In this document: positions 1 to 7,000 of the stretch, piece by piece
Position numbering within the stretch: the first letter of the stretch is position 1
How the letters are laid out: each line of letters begins with the position of its first letter
Source: Parachlorella kessleri
Lineage: Eukaryota; Chlorophyta; Trebouxiophyceae; Chlorellales; Chlorellaceae
Length of the DNA stretch: 13,266 bases
NCBI GenBank assembly: GCA_001598975.1
Contig: BBXU01002648.1
Location: forward strand, 1-13,266
Direction: 5' to 3'
Notes under the pieces: generated by a model
The model's database searches: none
Told to the model about the DNA's origin: nothing
The model's input: only the letters and a program-made list of their open reading frames with translations
Position numbers and translations under genes: made by a program

Positions 1-2586
1 CCTTCTCAAGTGGGCACCTCACCTTGGGTGTCACCCCGCTCAGCACGCGGTTGTCAAAAGTGCGGTCAGCGCCAAGGCCGGAGTCTGCGGGTGTCTCAGT
101 CTTGTCCTCACCGGTGAAGGCGCCCACAACCTGCGCGCAGTACACACGGCGGCCACTGGGTTTTGAGCGCCAGGCTGCATGCCATGTGCCACAACTTGCT
201 GGGGCTTGAAAAGTATAACTCAAAATAGCTGATACATCATAAAACCTTCTTTGGCCAGGCCCTGCTGCCTTGGGTTACAGCCCGCAACCCCCATGCATCC
301 CAAGCTTCTGCACCCCTGTGCCCCCTGTCGACCTCATCCTCAGCCTAAGCTCGCCGAGCATCACAGGGCACCCTCCACCGCCCCGGCAGGACCCTCCTTC
401 CAAGCATCCCAAGGACCGTGCCAGGTCTGCTGCATGTCATGGCCTCACTTCTGCGTTCCCCACGCCAGCAGCACGTGCATACCTTATTTTTCACGCCCTC
501 GCCAGTTTTCGCGGTGCCCTGCTTAAGATAAATTTTCATGGACTCTCTCTAACAGCCCCCATGCCAGCAGCAGGTGCCTACCTTGTTCTTCACGCCCTCC
601 ACAATTTCGGCAGTGCCCTGCTTGAGGCGGGGGCCCAAAGGCTCGGGTGTGAGACCCTCGGCAATCTCAGTTGGGCTGGGCTTGGTGCCGCTGGCAGCAG
701 CATCCGCGCTGTTCTGCAGGGCAGGAGACAGTCTCAATGCTGGGATGCATGTGGGTGCTGCTGCTGGCAGCCCTTGTGCATAGCGCTGTGAGGCCCAAAC
801 GACATGTGGGCATGCCTTTTACTCAAATAGACTGTGCAATGCAATCCCATTGCTGCTGTCCTGCCCCTTGTCTTTTGACACCAGCTACTCCCGCTGAACT
901 GGCTTTCAAAGCCAAAGACCCACACAGGGACCATGCACCCCCAGCGGAGTTCAACCCAAGCTGCGGCGATGCTGCCTCCCCTGGTGCGCTGCAAGGTTTT
1001 GATGGGTCATGCTTGCCATTACACAGCAATACTCACCTCGGCAATGTCGAAGAGGCTGATGTGCAGCAGGGGAGCCTTGCCAAGCTTGCCCTGCAAACAA
1101 GAAGCGGGACCCTGTTGTGTCAGCTGTGGCAGGAACAAGCACCACCGTGCGACTAACTCCACTTCCTTACATGTCGCTCACCCCTCAGCACCTGCATCTG
1201 CAACCACACGAAAGCCAGTACGTGGCACTGTTTGCTGTTTTTTTCCACGCACTTCACCCTCAAGCAGTTGTGCCATTGAGAGCTGTGCCATTCCCCTTCA
1301 CCACCCCGACAACAACATGGCATCTTACCTTGACTGCGCTGGCACCCTCCTTGGCGGCATCCTTGGCATCACTAATGGCATCGCCCGGGCTGTCGGGGAG
1401 GGCATCCTGGATCTTGTCCTTGGCACCGCCCAGCGCGCCCTTGGCCCCAGCGACCTTGGACTTAAGGCCCGAGGCAGCATTGCCGGCAATGCCTTTAGCG
1501 CCGCTTGCGATGTCGCCAGAGTTGCTCTGCGCGGCAGGAGAGGCAGGAGGGGTACCCTGGTGAGACTCCCATGCAGTATCCTGGTTACCAGTCAAGCCCG
1601 CGCTTGGCTACTCCGTTTGCACCCCTGGCTGTGTTGTCAGGGTTGCTGCTTAGCTCCGCAGCTGGGAGTGTCGTGCGGCAGCATCTCGGCTTGGATGCCT
1701 GGCTGCACCCGTCCATACTTGATGCCTCCCCTGCCATCACAGCAGGCTGAGAGCAGGCAGCAGGCAGGTGCTGCACAAGGGCCTACAGTCGGGAAGCACA
1801 GCACAGAGCACCTTGATCTCTGAGCCCTTGTCCGTAAGGGTCTTCACCGGCTGGCTGATCTTCCCGGTAGCGGTCTCCCGGATGCTGTTGTTGATGTCAT
1901 CAACCGGGTTGCCGAGCGAGTTTTCGGGGTTGCCTGCCACCTTAGGGTCGGCGCCAGGAGTGGCCCAGTTGTAGCTCTCCTCAGGCTGCAGAGCCAGCGA
2001 ATTGGTGTCAAGTGTGGTGGCTGGGAGGAGGTTTTGGGAGGGATACCAAAAGATTGCCGGTTAGGCAGGGGTGGAGGCTGGGGGTGGCCCAGGTGTAGCC
2101 CTCCTTAGGTTACGAGAAGTAAACACCCACTGGTGCACGGGGTGGTCGTGCACATGTCCAGGTGCAACCGCCGTTGGCAGCAGCTGAGCCTGGTTGTGTG
2201 GTGCTGGCAAGGATCGTACCTTGTCGTTTGACACTGCGCCCTGGAAGGGGGCCTTTGCCATGGCCTGGGGTGCCAGCAAGAGCTGACCAGCAAGCAGCAC
2301 GCCAGCCATGCCTGCTGCGACCTGCAAGAGAGAGGACCGATCAGACGCTCAGAAACACCACCACGCAGCAAACTGTTGGCTATGGCACCGATCGCTCTGC
2401 CGGCCACCCGTTGGCGGCGTCGAGGCCTCAGCAGGGCTCCTGGCAATCGCTTGCCTTATCGAAGGGTGCAGACTTGTCTTCCTGCGCCTTGCAAACCACG
2501 GCCTTGGCAGTCCGGCGAGTCGAGGGCCGTGACACTGAGCCGGCGGCCGCAGGCCGCTGAGAGGCGTTGAACCGTGCTGCCAACAT
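1..2586 (-). CDS. Putative thylakoid-lumen LEA-like protein, at least 7 exons, 3' end outside the window
   Basis: I rebuilt this spliced gene by hand. Exons in transcript order are 2586-2455 (44 codons), 2321-2220 (34), 1985-1812 (58), 1556-1329 (76), 1090-1037 (18), 713-582 (44) and 130-23 (36). Together they give 310 residues, continuing beyond position 1. Every exon is a multiple of three, every intron is phase 0, and every exon ends in a Lys or Glu codon (AAG or GAG). The start ATG at 2586 has A at -3. Residues 1-33 are rich in Ala, Arg and Ser and end in VVCKA, a plausible stromal cleavage region. Residues 45-66 form a hydrophobic stretch ending AMA before Lys, like a lumenal (Sec-type) cleavage site. 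The mature part is hydrophilic. Residues 155-212 are an Ala/Gly/Lys/Asp-rich, probably amphipathic segment resembling LEA proteins. I do not recognise a catalytic domain. A protective or structural lumen role is inference only. The first intron has a GC donor. Confidence 0.78.
462..548 (-). pseudogene. Duplicated copy of the exon 6 3' end with its splice donor
   Basis: Positions 462-527 match 561-626 without gaps at an offset of 99 bp, with about 54 of 66 bases identical. The match covers the last 15 codons of exon 6, its donor and the first bases of the intron. The copy reads LKQGTAKTGEGVKNK, against LKQGTAEIVEGVKNK in exon 6. It keeps an intact GT donor (AAG|gtatgc after 483). A possible AG acceptor after CTGTT would make a 66-bp, phase-0, stop-free exon at 548-483. 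It could not be joined to exon 6, because the intervening intron would be only 33 nt. It is therefore either a mutually exclusive alternative exon or a relic. Confidence 0.7.
2085..2109 (-). pseudogene. Relic copy of the exon 3 5' edge inside intron 2
   Basis: Positions 2085-2109 repeat 1961-1985 at an offset of 124 bp, with 22 of 25 bases identical. 1961-1985 is the 5' end of exon 3. On the minus strand the relic reads PKEGYTWATP, against PEESYNWATP in the true exon. The true acceptor CAG is replaced by TAA in the copy, so the copy has lost its splice site at that exact point, although a shifted AAG is present. Similarity fades after the ATP codons. Confidence 0.65.
2220..2586 (-). other. 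Bipartite chloroplast-lumen presequence encoded by exons 1-2
   Basis: Exon 1 (2586-2455) encodes an Arg/Ser/Ala transit peptide with almost no acidic residues in its first 33 positions. Exon 2 (2321-2220) encodes a hydrophobic core with GVLLAG and LLLAPQAMA, followed by KAPF. Placing the stromal-targeting part and the thylakoid-transfer part on separate exons is a neat modular arrangement. No twin-arginine pair directly precedes the hydrophobic core, so Sec-type import is more likely than Tat. The intron between them is 133 bp (2454-2322) and runs from GC to AG. These calls rest on composition and the AxA-type cleavage motif, not on a prediction program. Confidence 0.72.
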
Positions 2587-3539
2587 GGTGTTTGATCAAG
2601 AAATGGATAGCAGAAAGACTTACAAACGTCTGTCTGCTCGCAAACCGCAACTACTGTATCTATATCCTCCAGGCTGGACAGAGGGCGGGCAGCTTCGGTG
2701 CAGCCGTAGGTGATTAGAAGCCTGGGGGTGCTGACATTGAACGGTACTTCAAAATCTCTATGAGGAAACATCCTTACACCGCACCTCGCGGAAGTCTTGG
2801 AGAGTCTATCGGGGCAAACAGCCTACAATTGGAGCAACGCTGCTCCGCGCCTGCGCCGTCCTAACAGGCGCAAGTTGCAAGGCTTCTGCAGCAACTGCAT
2901 GATGATGGGCGGCCGTCTGCTCCTGTTCAGTGTGAGCCAAGTTGTGCAGCGTAAGCTTTAACAGGCGATATAAGGGCACAAGTCTGTAGGATGTGGAACA
3001 CAGCAGGAGAGTCTGGCGACCGTGCACATCATCAGACGCTCTTGAACCTTGCAAGGGGAGCTGGCGGTCAGGGATCGGCAGAAGGTGCGTCGTGTCGTGT
3101 TCAGCCAGAAACAACTGGGGGTTGGCATGGTGGTACTGCTCAAGCAGGCACCCTAAGTAAGGAAATGTGTCATATCAATGGGAGTGACAAACGACAAGCC
3201 TTGCGTAAGTTGACATGAAGTGTCTCAAGGGAATTCTTCTGACTTCGTCCCCCTTGGAACAAACACAGCTGCGTCATCACTGACCGCTTTCCAACTATCT
3301 ATGCCACCAGGCGATTCTGCCAGCGCCCAGTCGCAAGGATTAAGGATCACAGCAGCTGCTGAGCTAGCAAAATCGTCAGGGAACCGTGACTGATCCGATG
3401 ATTACTCCGCCCTTGAAATTGACTATTATTCACCAGCTGGCTTGCAAAGGAGCTGTTGTGGAGGTTAAGGCATCATCGAAGTGCAGGGTGTCTGTACCGC
3501 CTACTGGCAGACGTGCCTAGGAAAGCAAGATATTCTTTC

Positions 3540-3568
3540 CTCAAGGTCTTGACGAGATAGACCTTGAG
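3540..3568. repeat. Perfect 10-bp inverted repeat with a 9-nt loop
   Basis: CTCAAGGTCT at 3540-3549 is exactly reverse-complemented by AGACCTTGAG at 3559-3568, around the 9-nt spacer TGACGAGAT. It lies in the divergent intergenic region about 330 bp upstream of the GRAM/VASt start codon. It could be a dimeric transcription-factor site or a hairpin in a 5' transcript. There is no evidence for either beyond the symmetry. Confidence 0.6.
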
Positions 3569-3696
3569 ACCCTGCCTCCAAGCCAGGCTAACGTGACTCG
3601 TATGACAAGGGGCAGATAAGTGCTATCAGCCAAGCTTCGCCCAAGCTGTCCAATCCTGGATCAACATGTCGAAGCGTTACGTGTGGTAATCTGTAG

Positions 3697-3703
3697 TATA
3701 TAG
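3697..3703 (+). promoter_or_regulatory. TATA-like box upstream of the GRAM/VASt gene
   Basis: TATATAG lies in otherwise mixed-composition sequence about 200 bp upstream of the ATG at 3897. It is the best core-promoter candidate by position. The downstream C/T-rich segment would be the 5' UTR. No transcript data are available. Confidence 0.35.
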
Positions 3704-3864
3704 TCGGCGTTTCGAAAGCCCGGTTAGCCTGGCAGACACTTGCGCCAGCTAGTAATATAACTAATACCTACGTACACCTACCGCCCCAACTCTGCCTTCC
3801 CTTCCGCGGCCCGTTCTACTCACTCCGTTACTTCTCATTGAAGTACTGTCACTGCTGCTCCCGC

Positions 3865-4002
3865 ATGCCCGATCGCTGTCAGACAAGGGAACGCGGATGG
3901 ACACACAAGACTGGAGTGATCACGAGCATGGGAGGGAGGCGGACTCCATCTCTGAGGCGGGGAGTAACAGTGGGCTACCGGAGGTGGAAGACAGCTTCGT
4001 AG
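3865..4002 (+). other. Upstream ORF overlapping the GRAM/VASt start codon
   Basis: An ATG at 3865, 32 bases before the main ATG, opens a 45-codon frame that is out of register with the main frame. It runs past the main start to a TAG at 4000-4002. Neither ATG has a strong context (C at -3 in both). If transcription begins upstream of 3865, this uORF would be expected to lower translation of the main protein. If transcription starts between 3868 and 3896, it is irrelevant. Confidence 0.4.
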
Positions 4003-7000
4003 AACAGGATGGCGCTGAGGGGGTCTCTAGCGGCCAATCCATCTACGCCATTCCGCGGCAGGGGCGGCTGCCTACTGTGGCCACCATGCCCCACAGACCG
4101 CATCCTGGATCTTCTGAAGCGGAGAGCCCGGGAGCCGGGGAGGTAGATGAGGGCAACCAGCACCAGCACCTGCCCCCCCGGAAAGCGGCGACGGCACCAG
4201 CGCTGTGCAAGCAGAGCAGCTGGGTAAAGCGGGTGCAGGGCCGCAACGAGGAGCTGCGACGGCTGTTCCAGCTGCCAGCCAGCGAGGTGCGGCGAGCGCA
4301 CCGCTCTGTTCGGATGGGTGCTCTGTGGTTGCAGGATGCACTGAGTGCCCAACGGGGTGCCGGCTGACTAGGGATGAGGGCGCTTAAGTGACAAGGGGGG
4401 GTGCAGGTCTGCCGCTGCATGGCTTACGGGCCGTGCCGGATGTCCAGAGCTAATTGTAGTTCAGCTGCCTGCCTCAGTGTGGCATCCACTGTTCACGTCC
4501 CTCCCTGTACCCCTGTGTGGCAGGCTTGGGCATGGGAAGCTTATCACCTGCTTTTGGTGGCACACTCTCAACCGCTTTTACTTTGTTCCACTGCGCTCTC
4601 AAAGTGCCTGGTCTGGCGTGGGAAGCCTTAGAGAGGCCTGAGGCAGCGGGGTACCTGAAGGTTGGACGTGTGCCACAGCTAGTGGTTTTGGCTGCTGGGG
4701 ACCCAGCTACCTGCTCTGAGTATCTCCTGTAACCCCCCTACGCTCTCGGTGTGCTATGATTCAACCCTGTCCTGGCCCCCAGATCCTTCTTGCTCTCTCT
4801 GGTGCAGCAACTGATGGACGATTACGTGTGCGCCCTGAAGAAGAAGGTCCTGCTGCAAGGCCGGCTGTTTGTGTTTGAGCGCCACCTGGGGTTCTACTGC
4901 AACCTGTTCAGCTATAGGAAGAAGTACTGCGTGCCGCTGGAGGTGGGTGTTGTTCACAGGCGGGAGCGTGGGTGAGGTGCCAGTGGTGGTTAGGCCATGA
5001 TGCGCAGACGGCTGGAGCGTGGGTGAGGTGCCATTACTGGTTGGGCCATTATGTTCAGAAGGTGATGTAGAGACCTTGCTACTGTGGCTGTTGCTTTGGC
5101 TGGTACTACAGTGCAACGGATATTGCCTGGTGTGGTTGGCTGTGGCATACACCTGGGTGCCCAAGGCCCTCCCAAGGTTGTTCGACCTAGGACCTGGGGC
5201 CCGGGACAGTGAGGACCTCCCCTGGACCAGGCTGATGTGGCAATTGGCGACAGGCGCGGCAGGGGAAGGTGTTGCCAGTGCTGCTAACCACCTCCCCCTC
5301 TCCACCATGACTCCCTCCCGCCACGGCTGTGTCATCATGCCGCAGGATGTCGTAAGCGTTGAGCGCAAGAAGAATGTGGGCTTCCCCAACTCCATTGAGG
5401 TCCGAACCACTGAGGGCCGCAAGTACTTCTTCACGTCGTTCCTGTCTAGGGAGGACGCCTACAGGTGGGCCACCGCTGCAGGGGCCTGCCGCGCATGTCG
5501 GGTTTACCTTTCGTTAGGGAGGCAGGTTGGGTACTGCTGGAGGGCCGCGCAGCGCACATCGGGGTTGGCTTTGTTGGGGAGGGAGATACCTTGTGGTGTG
5601 TATTGTGGAAGGGTGCATGTGGCCATAGGGGTTTGTTCCCAGCTATACTCTGTAGACTATGCAGGTGCGGGTGTGCTGGGGAGTTGCACGAGCCTTGGGG
5701 TACAAAGTGCAGGAAGTGCAGCGAGGCGGTGGCTGCCTGTCTTGGCTGGGTGATTATGCCCTGCGGCAGTTTGCGATGCGCCCCTGTCTCCTTGCTGTTG
5801 CTGGGCCCGGCCCGCCTCACTGCCCACAGCTGTCACTGCATCCTTTCGAGTATCTAGGTATCTAACCACCTCTTCCCTTCCGCCTCCCACCTGCCCCCGG
5901 TAGGCTCGTTGTCAGCCTGTGGCGCCAGTGCAGCGAGCATGCGAGCGCCCACCCAGAGTCGGACTGGGAGAACGAGGGGGGCGAGGGGCGGGGTGGGGCC
6001 CCGCGCAGGGACAGCAAGGTTTCCAAGCTGCTGCGCGGCGTGACCAAGATGGTGCACAGGGACAGCACTTCCTATGGGCTGGAGCTGGGGAAGGCGTATG
6101 GAGGGGAGGTGCAGAGCTCGGAGGGTAAGTGGGTGACGGGCAGCGGCGGGGTTTTGGCCGGCATTATGGTGGTGGGCGAGCGGTAGGTGGGACTTTTGGG
6201 TGTTGAGGGATGCTATGCAGAGAGGGGCAGACTTGAGATTTCAACCTGCTGTGGCTGACGGGAGGATGGGGTACTGCAGCATCGCCTAACGAGGGGTGGA
6301 TGGGGCAGGTGGGCGGGAGCGATGGGGCGGCTGCGGAGTTGTCCAGGCCGCTGGGGTTGGGATTAGTAGATGGTGTGGGTGTTGCATGCCTCGGGTGGAG
6401 GTGAGAGGGCATGAGCCAGGGCAAGGGCTTCAACTGCCGCTTTGCAAGTTGCAAGAGGGCGTGGTCTGCTGCTGGGGTCTTAGCAGGGGCGAAGCAAGTG
6501 GCCATGGGCTAGTTCTGGGGTTGCTCTGCACACACATGAAGAACAAGGGGCCTTGGTGACACGACGCGGCCATGCAAGTTGATGTTGGGGGCAGCTGCCT
6601 GCGTCACTGCCAGCAGCCCTACAGTCCTCAGCTCTGGCCGCCTCTCAACAACCCCACGCTACACAGTGAATCACCCGCACAGTGAACTCCTCACGCCACC
6701 TGATTGGCGCACAGATTTAGCCCGTGCCGCTTGCGGGGCTCTTCAAGGCATGCTCCTGCTTTGAGCCACGTGCAGGCGGGGCCCCAAGCGTGGTGAGTGA
6801 GGGCCCCACCGACGACTATGACCGACCAGAGTCGGTGGTGAGGCAGCGGGAGTCCATGACGGCGTCCCTAGGGGAGCCGGGCGGCAGCAGCCCCATGTAC
6901 GCTCGCCCCAGCAGCGCCCAGAACTTCCAGGGTGGGTGGGTGCTGCGCTGTTTGTTAGATACGACTGTGGCGCGCTCCTTGTGCTTGGGCATGTGGGCTC

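Larger units (their letters stand above)
2587..3896. promoter_or_regulatory. Divergent intergenic region between the lumen-protein gene and the GRAM/VASt gene
   Basis: This is about 1.3 kb without a supported coding exon. It must contain the 5' UTRs and promoters of both flanking genes, which point away from each other. A TATA-like TATATAG sits at 3697-3703, about 200 bp before the plus-strand start codon. It is followed by a pyrimidine-rich stretch (about 3778-3840) typical of an algal 5' UTR. A perfect inverted repeat lies at 3540-3568. Open frames in both directions here (for example 2806-3114 minus and 2991-3218 plus) overlap each other, lack splice partners and resemble nothing I recognise. 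Confidence 0.55.
4245..5927 (+). other. GRAM domain (split over exons 1-4)
   Basis: The domain starts in exon 1 with RNEELRRLFQLPASE and continues in exon 2 (4808-4942) with DDYVCALKKKVLLQGRLFVF and FYCNLFSYRKK. Exon 3 (5346-5464) carries DVVSVERKKNVGFPNSIEV and YFFTSFLSREDAYR, and it ends in exon 4 with LVVSLWR. The order of core strands, the Gln-Gly-Arg-Leu turn, and the Phe-Phe-x-Ser-Phe-x-x-Arg motif all fit GRAM domains of the Lam/GRAMD1 class. GRAM domains of this class have a PH-like fold that binds phosphoinositides, phosphatidylserine or other anionic lipid. The splice joins here are phase 0, 0 and 2, and reconstruct the domain without gaps. Confidence 0.9.

Noticed and set aside
462..582. 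Inclusion of both exon 6 and its duplicated copy in one transcript
   Set aside because: It would need a 33-nt intron, and reading through it meets an in-frame TAG.
933..1823. A 296-codon plus-strand open frame
   Set aside because: It runs antisense to exons 3-5 of the lumen-protein gene, where the minus-strand reading has consistent exons and splice sites.
2806..3218. Overlapping open frames on both strands (about 102 aa minus, 75 aa plus) in the divergent intergenic region
   Set aside because: They overlap on opposite strands, show no family resemblance and have no splice partners; chance frames are expected at this GC content.
4287..4367. Continuation of exon 1 beyond position 4286 as an open frame
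   Set aside because: The extension leaves the GRAM sequence and soon reaches a stop, whereas splicing at 4286 to 4808 restores the GRAM domain exactly.
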